Assembly (NCBI GenBank): GCA_028871555.1
Contig: JAGWNA010000009.1
Location: forward strand, 1 to 64,000
Source of the DNA: Lysobacteraceae bacterium
GTDB taxonomy: Bacteria > Pseudomonadota > Gammaproteobacteria > Xanthomonadales > Rhodanobacteraceae
Length of the DNA stretch: 64,000 bases
Direction: 5' to 3'
This document shows positions 23,001 to 31,096 of the stretch, piece after piece (position 1 is the first letter of the stretch; each line of letters starts with the position of its first letter). Both the position numbers and the translations under genes were made by a program. Below the pieces are notes generated by a model. It made no database searches, was not told where the DNA came from, and saw only the letters and a list, made by a program, of their open reading frames with translations.

Positions 23001-23537
23001 ATGCTGATCGCACTGAACAAGCCGTACGGCGTGCTGTGCCAGTTCACCGATGCCGCCGGCCGCCGCACGCTGGCCGACCATGTCCGGCAAAAGGACGTCT
23101 ATGCGGCCGGACGGCTGGATCAGGACAGCGAGGGCCTTTTGCTGCTGACCGACGACGGACGGCTTGCCCATCGGCTGACCGATCCCCGCCACAAGCAGGC
23201 CAAGACCTATCTGGTGCAGGTCGAAGGGGAGCTTGACGATACCGCCTTGCTGGCATTGCGCTGCGGCGTTCGCCTGAGCGACGGCCCGACCCTGCCGGCC
23301 GCTGCCGGACATGCCGCTGCGCCGGACTGGCTGTGGCCACGCGATCCGCCCGTGCGCTTCCGCAGGCACATACCCACCAGCTGGCTCAGCCTCACGCTGC
23401 ATGAAGGACGCAACCGGCAAGTGCGACGGATGACCGCCGCCGTGGGGTTTCCGACCTTGCGACTGATTCGCGTGCGGATCGGCGAGCATGCGCTCGATGG
23501 CCTGGCACCGGGGCAGACACGGATACTTCTGCCGTAG
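23001..23537 (+). CDS. rluE: 23S rRNA pseudouridine synthase, RluE type
   Basis: A 178-residue enzyme of the RsuA/RluB/E/F family without an S4 domain, as in RluE, which makes pseudouridine 2457 in E. coli 23S rRNA. The N-terminus [17 protein letters not shown] is the family start, [19 protein letters not shown] contains the catalytic D40, and [27 protein letters not shown] is the second conserved block. The stop codon is the TAG inside the GTAGGAG arm of a REP element (23534-23610), so the last residues may be set by the repeat. Confidence 0.9.
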   Translation: MLIALNKPYGVLCQFTDAAGRRTLADHVRQKDVYAAGRLDQDSEGLLLLTDDGRLAHRLTDPRHKQAKTYLVQVEGELDDTALLALRCGVRLSDGPTLPAAAGHAAAPDWLWPRDPPVRFRRHIPTSWLSLTLHEGRNRQVRRMTAAVGFPTLRLIRVRIGEHALDGLAPGQTRILLP

Positions 23538-23610
23538 GAGCGCACCCTGTGCGCGAATGCTCTTTGCCGCGACTCTGGGTAGAGCATTCGCGCACAGGGT
23601 GCGCTCCTAC
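23534..23610. repeat. REP inverted repeat between convergent rluE and tatD
   Basis: The arms GTAGGAGCGCACCCTGTGCG (from 23534) and CGCACAGGGTGCGCTCCTAC (to 23610) are exact complements and extend inward into GCGAATGCTC/GAGCATTCGC. Both flanking genes end inside it: the rluE TAG is at 23535-23537 and the tatD TAG at 23609-23607. It probably also works as a bidirectional terminator-like hairpin. Confidence 0.85.
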
Positions 23611-24404
23611 GGGAGCGGTGCCAGCCCGAAAAACGCCTCCGCCGTCGCCGTGCTGTTCGCCGCCGTGACCTCGGCCGGTTCGCCGCGGTCGCGGGCGATT
23701 TCCTCGCAGATGTGGCGCAGGTACATCGGTTCGTTGCGCCGGTGTGCCGGCATCGGCCGTACCGTGCGTGGCAGCAGGTAGGGGGCGTCGGTCTCGATCA
23801 TCAGCCGGTCGGCCGGAACCTCGCGCACCAGCTCGCGCAGATGGGTGCCGCGGCGCTCGTCACAGATCCAGCCGGTGATGCCGATGTGGCAGTCAAGCGC
23901 CAGGTAATCACGCAATGCCTCGCCATTGCCGGTAAAGCAGTGCACCACGGCTGCCGCAAGACGGTCGCGGTAGCGCCGCAGCAGCGCGACGAAGTCCGCG
24001 TGTGCGTCGCGCTGGTGCAGGAACACCGGCATGCGCGCCGCCACGGCGATCTGCAACTGGCGCTCGAATGCCTGCAATTGCACTTCGCGCGGCGAATAGT
24101 TGCGGTTGTAGTCCAGCCCGGTCTCGCCGATCGCGCGTACGGCGGGGTCGAGCGCCAGCTCGCGCAACCGTGCGTCGGTGGCATCGTCGTAGTCGATCGC
24201 GTGATGCGGGTGCACCCCGGCGGTGGCAAACAGCATGCCCGGGTGCCGGCGGGCCAGGGCCAGTGCGTGCTCGCTGCCGTCACGCGAGGCGCCGGTGACG
24301 ATCATGCGCTCCACGCCTTGCGCGCGCGCGCGTTGCAGTACCGCGTCCAGATCGGGCCGAAACGACTCGTGGGTGAGATTGGCGCCGATATCGAGCAGTT
24401 GCAT
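23607..24404 (-). CDS. tatD: TatD-family metal-dependent DNase/hydrolase
   Basis: A 265-residue TIM-barrel hydrolase. The N-terminus MQLLDIGANLTHESF matches TatD proper (DIGxNLT), then AGVHPHHA, AIGETGLDYNRNYSP with the metal-binding Glu, PVFLHQRDAH, VVHCFTGNGEAL and MIETDAPYLLPR. Enzymes of this group act as Mg2+-dependent 3'-5' exonucleases on DNA and RNA. Start at ATG 24404 is chosen because DIG begins two residues later; longer starts add an unrelated leader. The stop codon lies in the arm of the REP hairpin shared with rluE. No tatABC genes are nearby. Confidence 0.9.
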   Translation of the reverse strand: MQLLDIGANLTHESFRPDLDAVLQRARAQGVERMIVTGASRDGSEHALALARRHPGMLFATAGVHPHHAIDYDDATDARLRELALDPAVRAIGETGLDYNRNYSPREVQLQAFERQLQIAVAARMPVFLHQRDAHADFVALLRRYRDRLAAAVVHCFTGNGEALRDYLALDCHIGITGWICDERRGTHLRELVREVPADRLMIETDAPYLLPRTVRPMPAHRRNEPMYLRHICEEIARDRGEPAEVTAANSTATAEAFFGLAPLP

Positions 24405-24702
24405 GGTTTGACCGGGCATCGAAAGCGACGATTGTCCCAGACGTCGGGCAGCAAGCAAGAAACGTGCAAGAGAGGTCCGACTCGACGCTGCCTGCACGAT
24501 CGCCAGCTCCAGCCAGGATCATGACGACAAAGTCGCTACAGAATGCAAGCGAATTGCCGATGCAGTAGCCAAGGCTGTGTGGAGTCCATAGCGGCATCCC
24601 GGCTGGGCATGGCATTTTGATAGTATTTATGATAGTTCTTAGATAGACTGAAGCTTCGGGGATAGTTCCATCCTGCAGCTTGGCGATCTCTTGCAGGCAT
24701 CC
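24405..24702. promoter_or_regulatory. Intergenic region upstream of the ECF sigma gene
   Basis: The gap is AT-rich around 24615-24655, with three spaced GATAG motifs (GATAGTATTTATGATAG, then TTAGATAG) that may hold the promoter of the sigma gene. A partly similar TGTGATAGAATG occurs at ~25699-25710 in front of the multicopper oxidase gene. The link is only a suggestion. Confidence 0.3.
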
Positions 24703-25212
24703 ATGAAACACGACCACACGCTATTGGAAGCCGCGCAGCAGGGCGATATCGTTGCCATTGAGCGGCTTTTGACCGAGTGTCGGCCAGCCTTGTATCGCAT
24801 CGCCCAATCGCAGTGCGACAGCAGTGTCGACGCTGATGATGCTGTGCAGGAAACCCTGCTGTCGATCTTCAGGCGAATCGGTGCCCTGCGCACGATCGCC
24901 TCGTTCCCCGCCTGGGCGTTTTCCATCATACGCAGGGAATGCCACAGGTTGCTGCGGGGGATGCGGGGGCACGTGGAATTGCCGCCGGCCGATCATCCCG
25001 TCTACGCGTATGCCGATCGCGTCGATTTGCGCTGTGATCTTGCTGCGGCGATCCAGTCGCTGCCGAAGAAATATCGTGAAGCGGTCATCTTGCGCGACTT
25101 CGAGGAATTTTCGATCAGCGAAATCACCGATCAGCTGCTGCTGACGCGCACGGCGGCGAAAAGCCGGGTCCATCGCGGTCGGCTGATGGTGCAGGAGTAC
25201 CTGAAGGACTGA
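24703..25212 (+). CDS. ECF-type RNA polymerase sigma factor
   Basis: A 169-residue sigma-70 family protein. Region 2 is HDHTLLEAAQQGDIVAIERL through DADDAVQETLLSIFRRI, with the DDAVQE core-binding motif and FPAWAFSIIRRECHRLLR for -10 recognition. Region 4 is AIQSLPKKYREAVILRDFEE, then SISEITDQLLLTRTAAKSRV, a helix-turn-helix for the -35 element. No anti-sigma gene follows. The next gene downstream, 658 bp away on the same strand, is the multicopper oxidase of the exported redox cluster, which is a possible target. Start at ATG 24703 is preferred over TTG 24691. Confidence 0.88.
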   Translation: MKHDHTLLEAAQQGDIVAIERLLTECRPALYRIAQSQCDSSVDADDAVQETLLSIFRRIGALRTIASFPAWAFSIIRRECHRLLRGMRGHVELPPADHPVYAYADRVDLRCDLAAAIQSLPKKYREAVILRDFEEFSISEITDQLLLTRTAAKSRVHRGRLMVQEYLKD

Positions 25213-25870
25213 TCAGGGGATCGGTACCTTGGCCGTTCCGCTGGCCTTGGATGCGCCTTGCACCATCGGCGCCGCCCCGCAAAGTGTGATCGATTCGATG
25301 ATAGACATGTGCTTGTTATCACACACACATTGTGAATAGTTCCACAGATTCTGCATCCTTTTGGGCTTTCGCCGCCTCTATAGGGTGTGCGATGGGAAAT
25401 GCATCGTCGCATGGCTCCGCGAATTGCGGAGCGCCGGAAAATCTGTAGCAACGCCTGCTCGGTCCACATGCCCGACGGGCCGTTGCCAAACTGAGGGGGT
25501 GAGCAAGGGGCAGGGGCAAGGGGCAAGGGGCAAGCCACCCGGGCAGGCGCCCGAGGGGTTTTCTTTCAACGATTCCCAGAACGCGGATCCGAGCGGAATC
25601 CGTGACAGGAGGGTTTTGGCCGCGAATCGGACGCTGCGGTCGCGATGCCGGAGAGACGGGGCGTGGCTTGTCCCATGTCATGGAAAATACATATGTTTTG
25701 TGATAGAATGCACAGAAGGGAATCTTAGTTTGTGCTAGGGCCGGCAACATGCCTGTCGGGCAGGTTTTGCGGCCGTGTGTCGGCCGCCACGACGGGTCTG
25801 GCCGCCGGAGTTTCAAGAGTCAAGGCGCCGCCACTCGGCGGAAATTGAACAGGGGAAACAGGGGTAAATC
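25213..25870. other. 658-bp non-coding region before the redox cluster
   Basis: It contains a 7-bp tandem GGGGCAA motif (about 25504-25532) and, near its end, AT-rich sequence (ATACATATGTTTTGTGATAG, 25690-25709) that may hold the promoter of the multicopper oxidase operon. I see no supported gene. The 7-bp tandem resembles the GA-rich elements in the gsp operon. Confidence 0.4.
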
Positions 25871-27619
25871 ATGGTCAGCAGAAGGTTTACGTTGAAACTG
25901 GGCGCCGCTGCGGGCGCGGGTCTCGTGACCGGGTCGGCATTCGGACAGACAGTGCCGCAGAGCGGGTTGGTGTTTCCGGACGGCTATCAGCCGACCTGGA
26001 CGCGCGAGCCGAGCCCACCGTCAACGCCGTTCGTCACTCCGCTTTTCATCATGCCGATCGCGCAGCCGGTACCGGAAAGTGCGTTGAATCCGCCACCCGA
26101 TCCGGCAAGCCATCAGCGCTACAACGATTTCCTGCCGCAGAAGTTCTACATTCAGAAAATGCAGGAAGGCAAATGGGTCTATCACTCGGACCCGCCGTAC
26201 AACCAGGGGTCGTGGGGCTACACCATGGACGGCATCGTTCCGGGGCCGACCTTCATCACGAAGTACGGTGAGCCCCTGTTCGTGCGCCGCCTCAACGAGC
26301 TGCCGCCGGTCGGCACCGGCAAGGTCACCTGGGCGCTGCCCTCGTTCTCGATCCATACGCACAACGGACACCAGGCTTCCGAGAGCGACGGCTTCCCGTC
26401 CGATTTCGCGGATCCGGGCGAGTTCTGGGATCACCACTACCCGAGCTTCCCGGCCGGCAACGATCCCAGCGAAATCATGGGTACGCTGTGGTATCACGAC
26501 CATCGCCTGGATTTCACCGCGACCAACGTGTACGCCGGATTCTCGGGCTTTTTCCTGGCCTTCGACGATCTGGATTCCAACAACGAAAACGATCCGAATC
26601 CGAAGGCCTTCCGTCTGCCCAGCGGCAAGTACGACGTGCCGCTGATCATTCACGACGTGCAGTTCGACCAGGACGGCCAGGTCATATGGGACTTCGTCGG
26701 CGCACATCCGGTTGCCTCGAACGAGAATGGCGGCGGCGGCTATGGCCCCAGCCCGACATACACCGTCAACGGCATGATCGGCGACAAGTTCACGGTCAAC
26801 CGCATCATCCAGCCGTACTTCCAGGTTGAGCGCCGCAAGTATCGCCTGCGTCTGCTCAACGGCGGCCCGTCGCGTTTCTATTCGGTGGCCTTCACCAAGG
26901 ACGGCAAGACGCCCGAAACGGTGCATGTGATCTCCAACGAAGGCAATCTGCTGCCGCGTCCGGTCGAGGCGAGCGATTACTTCGATCTGTGGCCCGCCAA
27001 CCGCTACGACATCATCATCGATTTCTCGAAATACGAGGACGGCGACAAGATCTATCTGACCAACAGGCTGGAAGAGCGTGCCGACGGCGCCGGCGCCACC
27101 GGCAGGTACCTCGACCCGACCAACCTGATCATGCGTTTCGACGTGACCGGTGGCGAGGTGGAAGACCCGAGCCGGCTGCCCGAGGTCCTGCGGCCGCTGC
27201 CCAAGATCGATCTGAGTGAAGTGAAGCGCGAGCGCGAGTTCGTGTTCGACTACACCAACGGCATGTGGACGGTGAACGGCCGCCTGATGGATCCGAACCG
27301 CATCGATGCCGCCATCGAACAGGGCAGCGCCGAAATCTGGACGTTGCGCAACGACGGCGATGCATGGGGGCACCCGATTCATTCGCACTTCGAAGAATTC
27401 CAGGTGCTGTCGCTCAACGGCAAGCCGATCGAACCCGGCGATATCGCCAATTGGGGACGAAAGGACGTGGTGCAGCTGGGACCAGGAGACGAAATCAAGA
27501 TCTTCGGCCGCTGGCGTGATTTCTTCGGCAAGTACGTCATGCATTGCCACAACGTCGTGCACGAAGACCACGCAATGATGATCCGTTGGGACATCGTCGA
27601 GCCCGGCAAGGGCTTCTGA
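25871..27619 (+). CDS. Tat-exported multicopper oxidase
   Basis: A 582-residue enzyme. MVSRRFTLKLGAAAGAGLVT is a twin-arginine signal, so it is probably folded with copper in the cytoplasm and exported to the periplasm. Copper sites are complete: H162-x-H164 (SIHTHNGH), H209-x-H211 (WYHDHR), the HPIHSHFEEF block (H501, H504, H506) and the HCH triad H558-C559-H560 with H564 and the axial Met M569 (HCHNVVHEDHAM). It belongs to the laccase/bilirubin-oxidase/CotA broad class; the substrate (phenol, Mn(II), metal or other) cannot be told. It heads a tight operon with a cysteine-free SCO-like protein (40 bp downstream) and a 615-aa unknown exported protein. Confidence 0.9.
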   Translation: MVSRRFTLKLGAAAGAGLVTGSAFGQTVPQSGLVFPDGYQPTWTREPSPPSTPFVTPLFIMPIAQPVPESALNPPPDPASHQRYNDFLPQKFYIQKMQEGKWVYHSDPPYNQGSWGYTMDGIVPGPTFITKYGEPLFVRRLNELPPVGTGKVTWALPSFSIHTHNGHQASESDGFPSDFADPGEFWDHHYPSFPAGNDPSEIMGTLWYHDHRLDFTATNVYAGFSGFFLAFDDLDSNNENDPNPKAFRLPSGKYDVPLIIHDVQFDQDGQVIWDFVGAHPVASNENGGGGYGPSPTYTVNGMIGDKFTVNRIIQPYFQVERRKYRLRLLNGGPSRFYSVAFTKDGKTPETVHVISNEGNLLPRPVEASDYFDLWPANRYDIIIDFSKYEDGDKIYLTNRLEERADGAGATGRYLDPTNLIMRFDVTGGEVEDPSRLPEVLRPLPKIDLSEVKREREFVFDYTNGMWTVNGRLMDPNRIDAAIEQGSAEIWTLRNDGDAWGHPIHSHFEEFQVLSLNGKPIEPGDIANWGRKDVVQLGPGDEIKIFGRWRDFFGKYVMHCHNVVHEDHAMMIRWDIVEPGKGF

Positions 27620-27659
27620 TCCCGTAGCGCATCCGACAACAGAATACAGGGGATTCAAA

Positions 27660-28373
27660 ATGGATAACCGACGCAAATTTCTGGTAGATCTTTCGATAGG
27701 TGCGACCGGATTGCTGGTCGCGGGAGCGGCAGCAAGCGCGATCGCGGACCCGGCCGGGCACAAGCAGGTCAAGAAGGGGGTCCAGGTTTTCAAAAGCGAA
27801 AACCTGCATGGGCCGGGCCAGCTTCCGGAGGCCACGGTAGAAACCAGCCAGGGCAAGACGGTGCAGCTGTATGCCGACTTGATCAAGGGCAAGGTGGTGT
27901 TGATCAACTACATGGCGATCGACAACGAAGAATCATTCCCGGTCATCGGCGGACTGCTAGAAGTCACCAAGCAGCTCAAGCCGAAGCTCGGCACCGATTT
28001 TCACATTGTTTCCATCACCAGCGATCCGGTGCGCGACACGCCTGCGCGGTTGCGGGCTTTCGCCAAGCGCATGGGCATACCCAAGCAAGGCTGGAGTTTC
28101 GTGCGCATTCCCGGCGAAGACAGTGCGATCGTGTCCGCACGGTTGCATCGTCATCCGATGGCGCCCGATCCGCGCAGCCGTGTCGGCGTGGTCCATTACG
28201 GCAACGAGCCGCTTGGGCTGTGGGGCGTTTTCCCAGTCGGCATCTCGACCGCGGATGCGGCGATGCGCGTCACTTCGGTGATGCCAGGCAAGCCCGTCAG
28301 CGGCGAGATGCGCCGGGCCGGTCCCCGCAAGCGGGACGAAGCCGGCTTGGCCTTCAACAATCGCATCGCGTAA
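27660..28373 (+). CDS. SCO1/SenC-like protein lacking the copper-binding cysteines
   Basis: A 237-residue protein with a signal sequence (MDNRRKFLVDLSIGATGLLV) of Tat-like form. The body has the SCO/thioredoxin fold: GKTVQLYADLIKGKVVLINY, then FHIVSITSDPVRDTPARLRA, as in SCO proteins. At the place where the CxxxC copper motif normally follows the first strand there is MAIDNEESFPVI, and the whole protein has no cysteine. It therefore cannot bind copper in the usual way or act as a thiol oxidoreductase. It may have become a chaperone or subunit for the multicopper oxidase just upstream. Spacing in the operon is 40 bp on each side. Confidence 0.75.
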   Translation: MDNRRKFLVDLSIGATGLLVAGAAASAIADPAGHKQVKKGVQVFKSENLHGPGQLPEATVETSQGKTVQLYADLIKGKVVLINYMAIDNEESFPVIGGLLEVTKQLKPKLGTDFHIVSITSDPVRDTPARLRAFAKRMGIPKQGWSFVRIPGEDSAIVSARLHRHPMAPDPRSRVGVVHYGNEPLGLWGVFPVGISTADAAMRVTSVMPGKPVSGEMRRAGPRKRDEAGLAFNNRIA

Positions 28374-28412
28374 CGCGCCGATGCCGACCCAATCATCAGT
28401 GAGGTTATTGCG

Positions 28413-30260
28413 ATGAATTTGCTCAGCCAACGCACGCTGGTCGGACTGTCGTTGACAGTCCTGCTCACTATCGGCGCAGGTGGCGCCATGGCGCAGGTAG
28501 CGCCACCGCCCGCCGATCGAATGCCGCAACCGATGCCGCCGCCGTCCGCATGGACGCGTACCGATTCGGCGGACGGCATGACGACCTACTACACCACTCC
28601 GACCAGCAACTTCCCGGAGTCGGATCCGTGGGTCAACCCCACCAACCTGCTGCCGACGGTCTACGCGGACGTCCTGGCCGCCAACGGGGTTCCGATCCCG
28701 AACACGCTGCCGTCGACGCCGGAACATCCTTACAACCTGCATGACGATCCGGTAGTCCAGCACATCAACGGGACATCGCCGGCCGATGATCTTGCGGCGA
28801 TCTTCCAGTCCTGGTACAGGACCGGCCCGGGGCAGCACGAGGGTGAAGGCAGCACCTATGACCCGCGGAACTTCAGCCGTGGGGCCCTGCAGCGCGGCAT
28901 CGACATCCTCGAGGGCAATCCGGTGCCCGACCGCGTCTACAGCGGCATGCCGATGCTGCATTACAACGCGCCCAGCGAAGTGGGCCAGGTCGTTCCGACC
29001 TACGACAGCAACGGCAACCCGATCGGCGGCAATGTCACCGTGCACCAGGTGTGGTTCGGTCAACACATCGAATCGGACACGGCGTTCATCGACCCCTCGG
29101 CGATGCTGGCGCCGGCGCTCAGGAACCTGCCCTGGACCATCACCTACGTCGTCGATACGCTGCATCGCGGCAATGACGACTTCTCGCCGATGGAGATGTT
29201 CTTCGACGATCCGGACGTGCTGCACACGGCCAAGCCCCTGGTCATGATGGATGCGACGTTCTATCCGATCCTGGATGGCACCCGTACCACGTTCGTGATC
29301 AAGGAGCCGCCGGCCCGGTTCTTCAACCTCGTCTACACGTGGGGCTGGCGCAACCATCCGGGCCGCGTGCAGGTGATGGAGAACGGCCTGAAGACGGCGA
29401 TGGGCAAGACGCTGGTGCAGTGGGAAGTCGACACGTTCGGCGCCGATCCGCGCGCCAGCAATGCCACCAAGCAGGCGGCCATCGCGATGATCGGCGATCT
29501 TTCGCCGGCCAAGCGCATGTGGAACGCACTGCGCAAGCTGCAGGCCATCGGCTACAACCCGAGGGTGATGGCCGAGTACGAGCGGGCCTTCCACCAGTGG
29601 CAGCAGCGCAATCAGCTGCCGGACGGCGTGACACCGGACAAGAGCGCCGACTACACGCTGTTCTACGTCAACAACACGATCTACGGCCAGATGAGCAACA
29701 TGGCCCGTTTCGCCCATCATCCGACGCTGGAGAAGTGGCATCTGCGCGGTACGCAGGTGACGGTGAAGCTGATCAACGGCGATTACTTCCCGCATGGTTA
29801 CGTGTCCGTCGATTTCGGTGGCCTGCGTGGCTGGGAAAACACCTTCCAGAACACCATTCCGCTCGGTGGCGATGGTGCCTGGTTCACGTTCGGCCGCGAC
29901 TACTGGGAACCGAATACGCCGACGCCGGCCATGGTGCCGCCTGCGGTGAAATCGGCCACGGCCGAGGCGGCGCTCCCGGCAGCTGCAAGGGCGAGGATGG
30001 CCAGCCTGAAGAATCGTCCGGTTGAAAACCTCAGCGTGACCGAGGACAAGAACCACAGCATCTTCAGGCAGCGCGAGGAAGATCCCGATGCCAAGTCCTG
30101 GCCGGCGAGCATGCCTTCGGCGACCTTCCCGACGAGCAATGGCGACGTGCTGGGCGAGCACACCGTGGTGATGACCTTGAACTACGAGCCGTCCAAGCGG
30201 CTGCGGATCTACCAGTTCGATCCGCTGCATCACGACGAGGCAATCTGGTCGATCCACTAA
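28413..30260 (+). CDS. Exported 615-aa protein of unknown family
   Basis: I do not recognise this family. The signal peptide is clear (MNLLSQRTLVGLSLTVLLTI, with AMAQ before the mature chain). The mature protein is rich in Pro, Asn, Trp and aromatic residues, with a low-complexity PPPADRMPQPMPPPSAW near the start and no cysteine. Histidine-bearing stretches that might bind metal or substrate are VHQVWFGQHIES, MARFAHHPTLEKWH and the C-terminal PLHHDEAIWSIH. The central segment (about residues 290-430) looks mixed alpha/beta, with TFVIKEPPARFFNLVYTWGW. It lies 39 bp after the cysteine-free SCO-like gene and is followed by a terminator, so it closes the multicopper oxidase operon and is likely a partner or substrate-binding protein. 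Confidence 0.7.
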   Translation: MNLLSQRTLVGLSLTVLLTIGAGGAMAQVAPPPADRMPQPMPPPSAWTRTDSADGMTTYYTTPTSNFPESDPWVNPTNLLPTVYADVLAANGVPIPNTLPSTPEHPYNLHDDPVVQHINGTSPADDLAAIFQSWYRTGPGQHEGEGSTYDPRNFSRGALQRGIDILEGNPVPDRVYSGMPMLHYNAPSEVGQVVPTYDSNGNPIGGNVTVHQVWFGQHIESDTAFIDPSAMLAPALRNLPWTITYVVDTLHRGNDDFSPMEMFFDDPDVLHTAKPLVMMDATFYPILDGTRTTFVIKEPPARFFNLVYTWGWRNHPGRVQVMENGLKTAMGKTLVQWEVDTFGADPRASNATKQAAIAMIGDLSPAKRMWNALRKLQAIGYNPRVMAEYERAFHQWQQRNQLPDGVTPDKSADYTLFYVNNTIYGQMSNMARFAHHPTLEKWHLRGTQVTVKLINGDYFPHGYVSVDFGGLRGWENTFQNTIPLGGDGAWFTFGRDYWEPNTPTPAMVPPAVKSATAEAALPAAARARMASLKNRPVENLSVTEDKNHSIFRQREEDPDAKSWPASMPSATFPTSNGDVLGEHTVVMTLNYEPSKRLRIYQFDPLHHDEAIWSIH

Positions 30261-30277
30261 AGGAGCGACTGACGGTC

Positions 30278-30317
30278 CGGTTGCGGGGCCAGGTATGCAG
30301 GCCCCGCAACCGTTTTG
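30278..30317 (+). terminator. Rho-independent terminator or attenuator
   Basis: A perfect 13-bp stem CGGTTGCGGGGCC/GGCCCCGCAACCG (30278-30290 and 30300-30312), a 9-nt loop, then TTTTGATT. It lies between the 615-aa gene and the SCO1 gene and splits the redox cluster into two transcription units, unless read-through feeds the second. Confidence 0.85.
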
Positions 30318-30340
30318 ATTGAGAACAGGGGGATTGCCTC

Positions 30341-30955
30341 GTGTTGAATCGCAGCAAGAATCGTGCGGCCGGCCTGATGGCCGCGGTCATCATCGCTCTC
30401 GGCACGCAGGCGACGAGCGCCGTGGCAATGGATATACCGCCGCCGTCGACAGTCAGCCGCAGCGTGCATAGCTACACCGTACCGCCGATCAGCCTGGTCG
30501 ACCAGTACGGCCATCGCGTCAGGCTGGATCACGCGCTGGCTGGCGACAAGCCAGCACTGGTCCAGTTTTTTTTCACCAGTTGCACAACGATCTGTGGCGT
30601 GCGTTCGGCGCAGATCGTCGCCGCGGCACCGCAGTTGCGCAAGGCGAAGATCGACATCGGCTTCTACACCATCTCGATCGATCCAGATCACGATACACCG
30701 CAGCGGTTGCTGGCCTTCTCGCGGCAATTCGGGGATCCGCCGCCGAGCTGGCACCTGCTGACCGGCACCGAAGCGAAGGTCAGGCAGACCGAGGCGGCCT
30801 TCAACGCTTCGGATCCGGCCGCCGACAAGATGATGCACGAACCGCTGACCTTCATTCGCGGCGGCAAAGGGCAGCCTTGGCAAAGGATCCTCGGGCTCAC
30901 GACCACCGATCAACTGGTGCAGCAGATCAAGCAGGCTGTTGCCGCCGCACCATGA
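30341..30955 (+). CDS. SCO1/SenC copper chaperone
   Basis: A 204-residue protein with an N-terminal signal/anchor (AAGLMAAVIIALGTQATSAV). It has the canonical SCO fold and an intact copper site: CTTIC (CxxxC) after ALVQFFFTS, and the third ligand His in KMMHEPLTFIRGG. SCO proteins deliver copper to cytochrome oxidase or act as thiol-disulfide reductases in the periplasm. No cytochrome oxidase genes are nearby, and its neighbours are a cytochrome c hybrid downstream and a multicopper oxidase operon upstream, so copper delivery to the oxidase is a natural guess. The start is GTG 30341. Confidence 0.9.
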   Translation: MLNRSKNRAAGLMAAVIIALGTQATSAVAMDIPPPSTVSRSVHSYTVPPISLVDQYGHRVRLDHALAGDKPALVQFFFTSCTTICGVRSAQIVAAAPQLRKAKIDIGFYTISIDPDHDTPQRLLAFSRQFGDPPPSWHLLTGTEAKVRQTEAAFNASDPAADKMMHEPLTFIRGGKGQPWQRILGLTTTDQLVQQIKQAVAAAP

Positions 30956-31096
30956 GTCGCCTGGGCTGACCAGGTACCTCCTTATTTTTTGCCGGAACGA
31001 CCCGTGCGGGACCGGGGCCGATGCCATGCATGTATGCTGGTACGCGGTTGCAGCACGGCCACTCGCATTACGTGTCCGACACGGAGTTTGAGAAAG

